This document shows positions 11,994-21,700 of a stretch of 64,000 nucleotides of DNA, in pieces (position 1 is the stretch's first letter; the number at the start of each line of letters is the position of its first letter). Below the pieces are notes generated by a model that was not told where the DNA came from, made no database searches, and worked only from the letters and a program-made list of their open reading frames with translations. The stretch is from positions 558,001 through 622,000 of the forward strand of contig CAUIJY010000075.1 of assembly GCA_960531495.1 (NCBI GenBank), written 5' to 3'. The position numbers were made by a program, and so were the translations under genes. Origin of the DNA: Zeus faber. Lineage: Eukaryota; Chordata; Actinopteri; Zeiformes; Zeidae.

Positions 11994-12589
11994 TGTGAGA
12001 GAAAAATGCACATGATCAACTATTTGAATGAGGTTTTACATGTTTTATACAGGACAATAGCCTTTTGTATGTTACTTAGTTATAAAACTCATTGTCTATG
12101 GGTTTTTAGGAGTCACTCAGAGTTAATATAAAGAGACAAAAAAATTGTCTGTGTGTGTCTGTGTGTAAAAACTGTCTAAAACATTTCAGTTGTAGTATTG
12201 GAAAAACCAGACCACATTCCATCCTTCACTTAACCTTGTGTGGAGATAAGGATAAGGACAAGAGGGACTTAAAAGAGCGTTGTGTGTTTGTTTTATGGTA
12301 CAGTAGGATTGTGTCTGTGACCGAAGTTTGACTGTTAAATCACTGTTTGGGGGAACACCCAGGGATATGACTGAGGATCAGAGTTGTAAATGACACCTGA
12401 CACACAACCTCTCTTTGGTATAAAGCCCTCTTCGTCAGTAATAGGGGTAGACTGATCAGAACACTGCTTTGAAGCATGACGGTATCTTTCTCTTTATTTT
12501 GCAGAATAAATATCTTTAATACTCTCAGTTTTGTTTTCCTGTAGCGGGCAGATTAACCTCACCGACCACCTAGGATAATTTATCCAACA
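11994..12589 (+). mobile_element. Putative 5' LTR (or solo LTR plus leader) of a retrovirus-like element
   Basis: The 3' boundary is supported by order: a TATA box (GGTATAAAGCCC, 12417-12428), an AATAAA polyadenylation signal (12505-12510), a T-rich U5-like tract, a terminal CCAACA ending at 12589, then a primer-binding-site-like TGGCGAC at 12593. The 5' boundary (TGTGAGAG at 11994) is a guess based on the TG start and a usual LTR length near 600 bp. No gag or pol of this element remains, since a hAT terminus begins at 12800. It differs from the ERV at 15764-24490 in both LTR and primer site. Confidence 0.5.
12417..12510 (+). promoter_or_regulatory. TATA box and polyadenylation signal of the putative LTR
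   Basis: TATAAAG at 12419-12425 and AATAAA at 12505-12510 are about 85 bp apart, a spacing that fits a short R region in a retroviral LTR. Both lie upstream of the predicted LTR end at 12589. Confidence 0.5.
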
Positions 12590-12592
12590 ATC

Positions 12593-12610
12593 TGGCGACG
12601 ATGATGAGAC
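12593..12610 (+). other. Putative primer-binding site after the LTR
   Basis: TGGCGACGATGATGAGAC begins with the TGG expected opposite a tRNA CCA end and follows the LTR terminus by three bases. I cannot name the tRNA with confidence. The leader-like DNA after it ends at 12799, where a hAT terminus begins. Confidence 0.45.
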
Positions 12611-12799
12611 TCTCTTCATGTCCAGGTTGTGTGCCCAGCGGCAGTCAGAGACCGGCCGTAAGATATCCAACAAGGAGTCGTCTGGACAGGTCCAGCAAAG
12701 GCAACACAAGATTCCCGAAAAGTGAAGGTGACGACTCACTGAGATATTGTTCCGATCAGGGAAGATCTGAGTAAGCTTAAAGATTGAATCAATCTAGAG

Positions 12800-12985
12800 C
12801 AGGGGTCGGGAACCTATGGCTCGCGAGCCAATTACGGCTCTTTTGATGACGGTATATGGCTCGCATACAATTTTGAGCTAAAATTTTTCATCACAATTAA
12901 CAAGTAATAAATTATTATTCTGTGTCATTTTAAAGTAAAACAGGTAAGAGAAATTACAACTTGAAAATAAAATTCAAAATATAAA
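12800..12985 (+). mobile_element. hAT transposon 5' terminus
   Basis: The sequence CAGGGGTCGGGAACCTATGG followed by CTCGCGAGCC is the typical start of Ac/Charlie-like hAT elements. The eight bases just before it, ATCTAGAG, fit the nTnnnnAn target-site preference of that group. AT-rich subterminal DNA follows to about 12985. A matching right terminus was not found; the transposase C-terminal fragment at 13507-13674 in the same orientation probably belongs to this element. Confidence 0.75.
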
Positions 12986-12989
12986 TGTG

Positions 12990-13452
12990 GCGGACAAAGT
13001 AGTCAAGCACCGGCTGCGGACAACATAAAGACTCCGGGGCGCCATTTACTCGGTGCCCTGCCCCTACCGGGTCTCTGCTCAGGCGCAACTTGTGGAAGTC
13101 TCTGCCCACAGGTAAGGGCTTAGGGAAGGAGATGGCTGTGGTGCGCCGACATGGCGAAAGTTTTACTGTTCATTTCAACTTGCGGCACGCAGGCCACAAT
13201 TATATGTATCACTGAGGATCATTATAATAATTGTGGATAATAATGATCCTCTTGGGAGCAGGAGGAATGGCGTTCCACTGCTGGACTGCTTACGAGCCCA
13301 TGCGCCGATCCCCTCTGTAAGACAGACAAACATTAAGAAAACTCCCTGCCTCGAGTCGGACCAATCAGCTGAACAAAAGTGGACAGAAGTCGAAAAAACT
13401 TCAATATGTATGTGACAAATAATCTCTTGAACTTGAACTTGAACTTGAAACT
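12990..13452 (+). mobile_element. 5'-truncated LINE 3' end with CTTGAA tail
   Basis: The segment ends in TGTATGTGACAAATAATCTC followed by a CTTGAA tandem tail (about 13425-13452), the kind of 3' end found on several fish LINE families. Upstream DNA is GC-richer than the hAT sequence on both sides. No open reverse-transcriptase frame remains, so only the 3' part was copied. The left boundary is approximate. It appears nested within the hAT element. Confidence 0.5.
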
Positions 13453-13506
13453 GAAGACCAGCTGATTCTTAAAACTTGGAACGAGCGTCCCGTCACACAG
13501 CACACA

Positions 13507-13674
13507 ATGCAGCGTGTGAGTAATGCCGTATTGACCATGTTTGGCTTTACAAATGCATGTGAGCAGTCTTTCTCGCATCTGAGAAACATTAAGACCATCC
13601 TACGCTTAAGTTTAACTGATGGAAGCCTCAACGCCTGCATTAAGCTTAACCTCACAACGTATGATCCAGACTAG
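13507..13674 (+). pseudogene. hAT transposase C-terminal (dimerisation) fragment
   Basis: A 55-codon frame from an ATG to TAG contains the hAT family dimerisation signature: TMFGFTNACEQSFSHLR and later LTDGSLNACIKL. These match the F-x-S/T-x-x-x-C-E-x-x-F-S and L-T-D-x-x-L-x-x-C patterns of Charlie/ZBED-type transposases. The catalytic N-terminal and central domains are missing, and the ATG is internal to the domain, so this is the decayed 3' end of a transposase gene rather than a start. It is in the same orientation as the hAT terminus at 12800. Confidence 0.8.
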
Positions 13675-14487
13675 AAGGCCATCAGCAAAACGAAGGAGCA
13701 CCAGAAGTTGCATTAATGGTAAAAAGTATTTCATTTATTATTGGTTAGCTACAGTATAAGAACAATATTATGAAGAAGAATAAAGAGAAATGTATTATAT
13801 AGAGGGCTTTTTTAAGTACTCAGAGATGTGTTGTACATTAAAAATGTATGCCTTACTTATGAAGTAGCCAATTTTGCATTGATCAAGAGAATCGTGGTTT
13901 TTGTCTGTTTATTTGCTTTATGTTATCCAATAATAAAATCGACATTATTAAATACATGATTATTATAGATTATTCTTGACCCATCCTAGCAAAAGCGTTG
14001 AATGAATGAATCCTTGGGTGATTGAAATGGTGTTTGAGGCGTGTGACCGCCTGGCCGATGGATCACTCTGGAGCACGTATGGATGAGATGAGTTCGGAGA
14101 CATTTTATCAGTGTCTCGGGGTATGTTTAGCTACATGGCTGATGAAAATCGCGATTAAAAACAAGCAAATGTATAAATGTGAGATACAGTAAGCATAGTA
14201 TGTGTGTTGTACACAACATGTCAAACTAGTTTCCCACAGGAGTCCTTGGTTTAAAAGTAGCGTTATAATCTAAATATCTGGTAGGATTTCTGGAAAGGAT
14301 ACTGTAAGGCTTTAAATTTATTTGAAAAAAATATAACAAGGCGAGAGAGCTGTAAAGTTAGTTGACAGGCTGAAATGATTATGGAAGTTGATGTGAAAGA
14401 CAATGAAAGTGGGAAAGTTAGCAAATGATGCATTTGGGATTCTTTGTTAAGGATGGAAGTTGGAGCAAAGAGAGTTGTAAAAGTCAT
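13675..14487. other. AT-rich intergenic sequence, no gene seen
   Basis: Low-complexity AT-rich DNA, probably the 3' untranslated part of the hAT element at first. The words TTCTTGACCCATCCT near 13973 loosely resemble a decayed hAT right terminus, but the match is too weak to call. Confidence 0.4.
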
Positions 14488-14554
14488 TTTAGTAAAATAT
14501 TGGTTCAGCAGAGGAAGCTAGCTAACTTATGAGTTAACCCGGACTAACTTCCGG

Positions 14555-14850
14555 GTGCGCCGTAGTATGGACACACCGGCTCTGCATTCAACTCTTAGTT
14601 TTGTGTTTATTACTATTTGTATTGTTCTTATTTTTGCATGCAGTGCACTGTCGCTATTACAATATGAACGACAAGCACTCCTGGACGTCTGTTCGACACC
14701 TCATACGGACTTTTTCGCAACTTACCGGAGTACGTACTAAGATCTCTTTGTCCTGCCGCCACTGTGTTTACCAATACGCCGACGGAGGAGAAAGACAAGA
14801 GGAAAACCTGCCGGAATTCTATGCAGATCTCGGAGGAGATACTAAAAAAG
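14555..14850 (+). pseudogene. LINE ORF2 5' fragment (N-terminal basic region)
   Basis: An ATG-initiated frame has a hydrophobic start, then LLQYERQALLDV, a TAA stop at 14738-14740, and in the same frame beyond it a basic stretch of the form RRRRRKTRGKPAG ending at TAA near 14850. The combination of a Y-x-R-Q-x-L-L-D motif and a following Arg/Lys-rich segment is typical of the region before the endonuclease domain in fish non-LTR retrotransposons. No endonuclease or reverse transcriptase follows; the sequence passes directly into another repeat family. Assignment rests on memory of the family. Confidence 0.42.
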
Positions 14851-15540
14851 TGAATAGGTTTGATCTTGAGTGTGTAAAGTTTTGTGATTTTTCGAGTTTC
14901 TTAAGGCCCCAAAAGTCAGGTTAACACTTCAATTCAACACAGTGCCATGCCCACATTGTGTGACGAAAACCCAATGTTTTAATAAATTTAATCCCCAAAG
15001 TGTCTTGTAGACTCGCGAACTTTGAAGTCGATCTGATGAATCCCCTAGGAGTTTGCGCACATTAAATCCAATATGGCCACCTTCCTGTTGGTTGGGTGTC
15101 GGTCATGGCGGCAATATAATTTTTTTTGAGTCTAGTGATGTTACATTAATATACCCAATTTCATGTTAAAAAGTGAATAGGTTTGATGTTTTGAAATTTT
15201 CAACAGGGCGTGTCCGGTCATTTTGCCATGCCCAAGCACGGAACCCATAGAATATCAATTGCCACACTGGGACTGACGAGTGCACAAAGTTTCGTGAATT
15301 TCCAAGTATCTTTTGGAACATGAAATTTAACGTGTTGCCACGCCCACACCGTGTGCCAAAAAATATATATATTTTGATAATGTTAAGCTGTGAAGGTGTC
15401 TTGTAGACACTCGTCAAGTTTGAAGCCGATCCGATAAATCGCCAAGGAGGAGTTTCGCTAAAGTACAAAACATAAATATGACTAAAAAGTCAGGAAAATT
15501 AAAAATGGCCGACTTCCTGTTGGGTTTTGTGAGAAAAAAA
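14850..15540 (+). repeat. Interspersed fish repeat, forward copy left of the ERV
   Basis: Contains the words AAAGTGAATAGGTTTGATG, AATTGCCACACTGGGACTGA, GTGTCTTGTAGACACTCG and GGCCGACTTCCTGTTGGG. The same words recur at 24491-25225 in the same orientation and at 25230-25650 in the opposite orientation. Two partial units appear in tandem (14850-15130 and 15165-15535). It has no coding potential beyond chance frames; a minus-strand frame at 15166-15468 has a counterpart in the inverted copy, simply because the copies are similar. Family name not known to me. Confidence 0.8.
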
Positions 15541-15760
15541 AAAAAAATATATATATACATATACTATAACTATTACGTACTACATATAACTATACTACTA
15601 TAACTATAACATTACAGATTGAACTAATCCTCGATAGCAAAACTATATGTGTGTATACTACAGTATACATTACATAAATTTATTCATGTACATTACTATC
15701 ATTCATATAGTGGGTAATTATGAAATACAGTTTTATTGATCAGTCAGAGCCAAAATTAAA
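15541..15760. repeat. AT-rich low-complexity tract
   Basis: A poly-A run followed by TATATATA and a degenerate ACTATAACTAT minisatellite, lying between the interspersed repeat and the ERV LTR. It obscures the exact ERV boundary. Confidence 0.7.
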
Positions 15761-15763
15761 ACA

Positions 15764-16122
15764 TGTCTAAAGACACTGGGTGTAACTACGCAACCAGTTA
15801 GAAACCGGCACTGAAACGGTTAATCTGGCGCACACACAGCGGGGAGTCTGAAACTAGATACTCGGGAGATGGGAAATAACAAAGGCGGGACCGCCTCGCA
15901 AAGGGGGGTCTGTCATTTGTAACAAAGTGACGAGGAAACAAAGTTTCTGCAGACTCCTGGGTGAAATGTATGCTAGATGAGACACGCAGCTTAGGACTAA
16001 CCACGTCGACGTAAAACGTTTTTTATTTTTTGGTAGATTCTCAAACCGTCCTATAAACTCTCCGTAGCTCAAAGTTCCAGTTTCATCCCATCATTCCGGA
16101 TTTGGAAATTTTGAACACGACA
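15764..16122 (+). mobile_element. ERV 5' LTR (approximate 5' end)
   Basis: The 3' boundary is firm: ACACGACA ends at 16122, three bases before an 18-nt primer-binding site. The 5' boundary is placed at TGTCTAAAG (15764) only because it starts with TG and follows the AT tract. CCTATAAACTC near 16050 could be a TATA box; a clear AATAAA was not seen. There is no second copy downstream to confirm the limits, since the 3' LTR of this element is missing. Confidence 0.5.
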
Positions 16123-16125
16123 AAT

Positions 16126-16143
16126 TGGTGACCCCGACGTGAT
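16126..16143 (+). other. ERV primer-binding site, tRNA-Trp type
   Basis: TGGTGACCCCGACGTGAT is the primer-binding site known from avian alpharetroviruses, complementary to the 3' end of tRNA-Trp. All 18 positions fit. It lies three bases after the LTR terminus and opens a leader of about 1.08 kb before gag. Use of this primer by a gamma-like fish ERV is notable because mammalian gammaretroviruses mostly use tRNA-Pro. Confidence 0.85.
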
Positions 16144-16465
16144 CCCATTACAAGATTGCAGAGGAGTTCCGAAAGCCTGAACGGTTGCGATACTTCCATG
16201 GGTACCCGCTAAAAGGTGAGCAGAGCCATTTCATGAAGTCTGCATAGATTAGATAGGAATATTTTAGGTGGAAGTGTTGTACTGTTTAAGGCTGGATGAA
16301 CAACTTTGTGGTTTTGGGGATGTATTGTTGAATGATGCATGAATAATAATTGTTAAATATTGTGGAGAGGAGAAATTGGATTGTTTGATGAGAACGGTAG
16401 TAAGGTAAGTTAAGGGAACGGGTTAGGAAACCCCCCTTCGAAGCGGCTGTGTGTTTAAATTGCGT

Positions 16466-16654
16466 AGTAATTCCACGTAACGTTTGGGCCCGTGTGTAGA
16501 GAATACATCCAGTATGCCTAAACTGAGCGACGTTTTGGTGATGAACAATGTTTAACTCGTGAAGTAATTCCGAATCCCGTTTAGGCCCGGTTGTTGAAAA
16601 GACCTCCGAAATGCCTAAACTAAGTGATGTCTGGCGATGAAAAATGTTAAACTC
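16466..16654 (+). repeat. ~97-bp tandem duplication in the ERV leader
   Basis: Copy 1 (16466-16562) and copy 2 (16563-16654) both run AGTAATTCC, GTTT(G/A)GGCCCG, ATGCCTAAACT, G(A/C)GATGAA and AATGTT(T)AACTC in order. They have diverged substantially. It lies between the primer-binding site and gag, where retroviruses usually keep RNA packaging structures. Any function here is inference. Confidence 0.7.
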
Positions 16655-16689
16655 AGCCTTCAGAAGGGTAGTCGATAGTCGGTAATTTC

Positions 16690-16800
16690 ATTTAAGGGTG
16701 AAAGGCCCGGAATCATTTTTAAAGTAAAAAGGAAGCCAAGCATTTAGGGGTTAAAGGCCCGGTTCTTAGAGAAACCAAATATTAAAGGGTTAAAGGCCCA
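16690..16800 (+). repeat. Threefold GGTTAAAGGCCC motif in the ERV leader
   Basis: Three imperfect copies: GGGTGAAAGGCCCGG (16696-16710), GGGGTTAAAGGCCCGG (16747-16762) and GGGTTAAAGGCCCA (16787-16800). The GGCCC core also appears in both copies of the preceding 97-bp duplication. GGCC is self-complementary, so the motifs could pair as loop-loop contacts in RNA. Confidence 0.6.
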
Positions 16801-16829
16801 ATTCACGTGACTTAGCGTAAAATTGTATT

Positions 16830-17025
16830 GCCGGCTGTGTGAGTGAGAGTGTGCGCAACGAGGTACCTTGTGTGTGTGGAAAGAGAGGTACCATGCGTGT
16901 GTGTGAATGTGAGAGAGACCGCGGGCGTGTGTGTGTTTGAGACAGTCTTTGTGTTTAAGAGAGTGTGTGTTTGATAGAGTCTGTGCATGTGTGATAGAGG
17001 TTTTGTGTGTGTATGTGTATGAACA
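16830..17025 (+). repeat. GT-rich leader segment
   Basis: Degenerate GTGTGTG runs separated by AGAGAGGTACC and GATAGAG words; GAGGTACCTTGTGTG and GAGGTACCATGCGTG form a short tandem pair. No coding potential. It is followed by an A-rich tract (17060-17090) before gag. Confidence 0.7.
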
Positions 17026-17221
17026 ACCTCCTCAAATTGCCCTAGATAAAAGGGCAATATATAAAACAAAAATACAAATAAAAAAAAAAAGTTGACCTGT
17101 AATAACCTAAAAGACCACTAGTGGCGTAGCTGCACCAGAAACACATTGAGATCCGAACATTTGAGGTTTCCCCCTCCCACTTCTTCCCATGTCTTTTGTT
17201 CTCCTGCCATTCAAAAACATA

Positions 17222-18103
17222 ATGGAAAAGACCCCATCCCCCAGACCCGGCACCAGTGAGATTCGTATTGAAGCTGTAGCTGAGCTCAAGAACAGAACAG
17301 AGCCAAAGTTCCATGCTTGAGAAACTTGGAAATTCCATAAATATGAACAAAAATGGATCAAAGCAGGGTGGTGGTCGAAAGACACTACCCCGACAGCAGA
17401 AAACCGCACCAAGGTGATAGAGGAAGAAAAAAGACTGCTGGCTGAAGCAGGAGTGGATGCAAAAAACAACCCTGGATTAATGGGGGCTTGAAAGCGCAAG
17501 TTAAACAAGCAGCGTGCACAATGGGCGCTGGTTCAGCACATAATGACGGCATGGATTCGAGCGGAAATGATTGTCGAACGTCGCAATAAAATCAGAAATG
17601 CCGCAACCAAGGCAGTGGTAGAAGCCCAGAAGGAACCCTACCCCCCACAAGAAGACAAGTTACCACCCCTCCCCGAACCCATCCCCCAAGGTCACACCCC
17701 ACTCCAACCACACACCACCCCATCCCTCTACCCCTCCCTGCTGGCCGATGAAGAAACACATCGGCACCCCCCCTCTCCGTACAACCCTAAGACCGAGCAC
17801 ACACCTGAAGCAACAGCGCCCCCTGTGCTGAGCAACCAGAAAATAGCCACCCCACCCCCGCCAGAAATACAAGCACCCGTATTAGTAATGGAAGGCCCGA
17901 TCCAAATCCATTTCCGAGTACAGCCCTCCCCAAAGCCATCTGACAGTGAGAACAAGGACAATGATCAGACATCGCCCCCTAACGATCAAACAGACACAAA
18001 GAGTTTCTCTCCTCTAATACAGAGGACGACGAATGCACTTGCCAGTCCTACAAACCACAAAAAGACATCAAGAAAGGAAAAAGAAATGTACCACAAGGGT
18101 TAG
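17222..18103 (+). pseudogene. gag: ERV gag, matrix and proline-rich part
   Basis: The frame opens at the ATG at 17222 and is interrupted in frame by TGA at 17318 and TGA at 17489. It then runs open from there to TAG ending at 18103. The N-terminal part is charged with Trp-rich patches, as in retroviral matrix proteins. The second half is very rich in proline (for example PPLPEPIPQG), like the p12/linker region between matrix and capsid of gammaretroviruses. The capsid continues in another frame, so a frameshift lies within 18033-18103. Start choice: first ATG after the leader, with no upstream frame. It cannot encode a full Gag as it stands. Confidence 0.75.
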
Positions 18104-19042
18104 CCACGCAACTGTCACACTGACTGGACAATGTGGCCCACTACCAGAGGATGCCAACACAACCCATGTTCATCTCATAGCACCTCCTGCAGACGCTACA
18201 GCCAAACAACAACCCAAAGAAAAACAAAAGACCCGAAGCCAGCCCACACCTTCACCTACCCCTGTAGTCCCCAAATACACCTTTAAGAAAACAAAACAAA
18301 GACACCCCACCCCCCTCCGCTCCTGGGAAGAAGAACCCATGTCAGACCACGAGACTAAGACAAAAAAGTGGTCATTCAAAAACAGTGGCAGCTCCCGGGG
18401 AGAGTACACAAACGACAACAGAAGAAAAGGAACCCTTATAGCATCATCCAAAAGCCAGGCCAGAAGATCGTCAGCAATAGGGATAGTTACCCGCTCGAAA
18501 ATTAGACAACGAGAGGAGGAACAAAAGCAGTCCGCCAAAAGAGAAACATTTGTTCCCTGGTACCACCGCGACATGCAGGCCCTCAAAGGCAACCTATCAG
18601 CGTTGGACAAAGGAGCTGCAGCATGGATCCGAATCTTCGAAAACCACACAGCGGCTGACACACTAGCCCTAAGAGATGTGCGAGCCATTCTCCGCGCCAC
18701 AGCAGGAAACATCACCCTGACCTCCCTGGAAAGAGAAGTTAGAACCCTCACCATGGCACACGAGCACCCATTCGACCACATGCGGAATGACATATGGACA
18801 GCCATGAGAGAAACCTGGCCGACCAGACGCAACACAGTGGCCCTGGCAGGCCTGAGATTTAAAAATGGGGAAGAACCACACGCCTATCTCACATGAGCAA
18901 AGGAGCTCTGGAGTGATAGCACTGTAGAACGTCATGACCCCTGCCTAGTGGGTCTCCCCATGTACATGCAGATGCCAAATGCCAAAATGGCCTCCCAGGA
19001 GATGTCAGGCTGTAGCTCGCAGACACAGTTTGACTGTCAGAC
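18033..19042 (+). pseudogene. gag: ERV gag, capsid part
   Basis: An open frame to TGA at 18894-18896 overlaps the end of the previous gag frame by about 70 bp. After a Lys/Pro-rich stretch it contains the capsid-like block VPWYHRDMQALKGNLSALDK, then AWIRIFENHT and ILRATAG, and ends in NGEEPHAYLT, resembling the conserved E-x-x-x-x-Y region of retroviral capsid C-terminal domains. Recognisable residues (AKELW) continue in frame past the TGA before the frame is lost again near 18980-19040. This is gammaretrovirus-like by order and composition; exact lineage uncertain. Confidence 0.7.
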
Positions 19043-19660
19043 ATGACCGAGAGACAGTGGGAGAGCCATCTCATCCATCACCTGGAAAGACACATCAAAA
19101 AGCAAGAAGACGAATTCCTGGAGAAAGATTCCATACAAACCAGACTACTAAAAATGCAGGTAAAAAAACTGGAAGATGAAGTCAATACGGACAAAAAGAA
19201 GAAAGCAACTGTGCAAGCAGTAGTCACCACCCCTGAAGCACAGGCCCCGCCCCAAACCGCGCCACTACAATGGACAGGACCACAGCCCCTAACTGTAACC
19301 CCCGCCTACCCACCAGCCCAGCACCTACCCCAATGGCAGCAGGCCTGGACTCCCTATGAATATCCCCAGCGGCAGTATCCAGGGGCCCCCGCACCCTCAT
19401 ACCCCCAAGGCCCCCCCCAATGGCAGCAACTGAGAGGGAGAGGACAATTCCAATCCTCTAGAGGATGGGGAGGACCCGAGAAAACTACAGGATGTTTCAT
19501 CTGTGGCCAAAGTGACCACTGGGCAAGGGAATGCCCCCAGAACCAACAACCCCAGCAATTATATAGAGGATCCTACCGCCCCCCTCAGAGAGGAAGAGGA
19601 GCTTCCTCGAGAGGAAAGGGAGGACCCCGCATGGACACCCCGCCATGGCATGGAGCATAG
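19043..19660 (+). pseudogene. gag: ERV gag, nucleocapsid part with one zinc knuckle
   Basis: A 205-codon open frame. Residues about 10-55 are highly charged and heptad-like (coiled coil). The middle is rich in Pro, Gln and Tyr. A single CCHC zinc knuckle, CFICGQSDHWAREC, occupies residues 151-164 (DNA 19493-19534), followed by Arg/Gly-rich RNA-binding sequence. One knuckle is usual in gamma-like Gag. It ends in TAG 13 bp before the ATG at 19676 that begins the protease frame, so Pro-Pol may have been made by readthrough or frameshift; the present spacing may also have been altered by decay. Confidence 0.85.
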
Positions 19661-19675
19661 AGGCGCCCAGGGGAC

Positions 19676-20475
19676 ATGGAAGTGGTGGTACAGACAAAAA
19701 TAAATGCCGAACCAGTAGTGCCATGTACAATCCAAGGAATCACTGTCAATCCAAGGAATTACTGTCACTGTCACTGTCACGTGTCTTGCTTGAAGAACCT
19801 GGCCGGCAACATACTACGTACTACATACAACTATCCACTCGGAAATTACGGACTGTTGGATTCTCTGGGACGACACAAGTCCTTCACCGCACCCCTCCCT
19901 ACCAAGATAGGTCCTCACAAAGTCAGACACCAATACCTCTACTCACCAAGCTGCCCCACCAACCTAATGGGAAGGGACCTTCTCCGAAGAACAGGGGCAT
20001 CTGTGATATGTAACCTCCACGGTCTGGAAGTTAGTTTCTCTGAGCCAAAAGAAGAGCTAATACCCCTCGAACGTATACTCGTCTTAGGCGGAACTCCTGA
20101 TACCACCCCCGACCCCACACTCACCGGCTGGTGGCATTTTGTAAACCTACCAACTCTGGAAAAAGTCGATGCTGGACCCGTACACTGCACTCTCTGTTTC
20201 ACACGCCACCGTGATGACATCTATGACGAAGGCTGGGAAGCGAAAAAGGAGGGACGACAAGAACGACTCCAGACAACAGACTTCTATCTGGGCCACGAAG
20301 GAGTTGCAGCAGCGGTCCGCCTGACACCAGACCAACAATCCTGGTATCTACTTCACGACACCGCAGTTCCACATGTGACCCTAGCCGTAGAAGCCAACCA
20401 TGCAGCCAAACAATTGGGCCCCATGGTCAAAAGAGCCCTCGCCAACCCACCTGGGTCCCCACAACGAACCCCCTG
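19676..20475 (+). pseudogene. pro: ERV protease and the region before RT
   Basis: The frame 19676-20512 is open. The C-terminal protease signature NLMGRDLL is at 19961-19984, comparable to the LLGRDLL motif of gammaretroviral proteases. The catalytic D-T/S-G triad expected upstream is not present in this frame. Instead the region carries a tandem duplication at 19729-19778, and protease-like sequence (VGFSGTTQVL flap-like) sits in another frame for part of 19780-19900. So at least two frame changes damage the enzyme. The rest of the frame (20020-20475) corresponds to the linker into RT. Confidence 0.7.
19729..19778 (+). repeat. Tandem duplications inside the protease
   Basis: A 19-bp word (AATCCAAGGAATCACTGTC) is repeated at once with one change (19729-19747, 19748-19766), and its last six bases ACTGTC are present three times (19761-19778). 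The extra 31 bp is not a multiple of three, and lies where the catalytic motif should be. Confidence 0.85.
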
Positions 20476-21640
20476 TTGCAACACACGCCAGACAAATCGG
20501 TTTGGAGAATAGGACACAACAGCTACGAACAAGGCATATATGAAAGAAATGTCCTGGAAAGAACTTATCAAGGAAGCATCGAAGAACACCCCCTGGCAGC
20601 AGAAATGTTCGCCCAACTACCGCCAACCCTCTGGACCACCGGCCCCTATCACGTTGGCTGCACACCACACCACAATATACACATCAAAGTGAAAGCCCAC
20701 GCTGTGCCCATTTGGCAAGGTCAGTACAAGGTCAAGCCCGAGGCAGCTGCTCGAATAGCCTCCACCATTGAAGGCCTCTTACAAGCAGGAGTTCTACGAC
20801 CAGCGGATTCACCGTGGAACACACAAATTCTACCAGTACCCAAGGCTGGAGGACACTCATGGCGCCTGGTCCACGATCTGCGACGTATCAACCAGGTGGT
20901 CCAACCCATTACTGAAAAAGTGCCCAACCCCCATGTCGCCCTGCATGCAGGCTCCCCGAGTCATCAATTTTTCACCGTCATCGACCTGGCCAACGCATTT
21001 TTTGGCCTCCCCTTGGCCAAAGAAAGTCAAGATATGTTTGCATTCACATTTAAAAAATGCTCTTAGACCTACACAAGAATGCTACGAGGATTCACATGCA
21101 CGCCAACCATATTCAACGCCTGCCTGAAGGCAGATCTCAAGGAACTCCTACTCATCCAGTATGTCGACGACATCCTCATGGACATCACCACAGTAGAAAA
21201 TTGCCTCACGGCCACCAAATCCCTGCTACGGCGCATCGCAAAATGTGGCTACAATATCAGGAAGGAAAAAGCACAGGTCTGCCGCACAGAAGTGGTATTC
21301 CTGGGAAAAAGGATCACGGGAGATAAGAGATACATCAACCCGGAAAGACAACAGGCAATGCTCCAGTACCCTAAACCCACCACCGTGCAGCAAATGCTAG
21401 CATTCCTGGGACTCACTGGCTATAGCAGACACCACATAGCTGATTATGTGGACCACACTGTTCCCCCACGCGAACCCATTGCGGAAGCTGGCCATCGGAA
21501 CGTCAAGGCACCACTCAACTGGACCACAAGTGCGGAGGAAGCGTTCATAAGATTGAAACAACTCATGGGGAAGGCCGAACACCTATGCACCCCAGACATC
21601 TCTTCCTCGTTCCATTTGGACGTTACTGAAAAGCACGGAA
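20476..21640 (+). pseudogene. pol: ERV reverse transcriptase
   Basis: One reading frame carries the fingers and palm. The motif LPVPKAGGHSWRLVHDLR is near 20830-20885, FTVIDLANAFFGLPLA near 20970-21020, a TAG stop at 21064-21066, then YTRMLRGFTCTPTIFNACL in the same frame. The catalytic YVDD is at 21160-21171, followed by LGKRIT and the thumb-like LAFLGLTGYSRHHI. The frame degrades after about 21640, in the connection domain. YVDD with Val in the second position and the surrounding residues are typical of gamma-like retroviruses. Only the stop and the flanking frameshifts prevent a full domain. Confidence 0.88.
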
Positions 21641-21700
21641 TTGTCAAGCTGTGCTCTGGCAGCCTCGACACGGTGAGCGCGCGATTCTGGCTCACCACAG

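Noticed and set aside
13960..13985. hAT right terminal repeat
   Set aside because: TTCTTGACCCATCCT only loosely resembles the inverted start of the left terminus, and no copy of the ATCTAGAG target follows.
15166..15468. 100-codon minus-strand open frame that also appears in the inverted repeat at 25393-25614
   Set aside because: The similarity comes from both being copies of one interspersed repeat; other copies (24491-25225) have broken versions and there is no recognised domain.
18170..18835. 221-codon minus-strand open frame opposite the ERV capsid
   Set aside because: It is the antisense shadow of the gag frame and has no recognisable domain.
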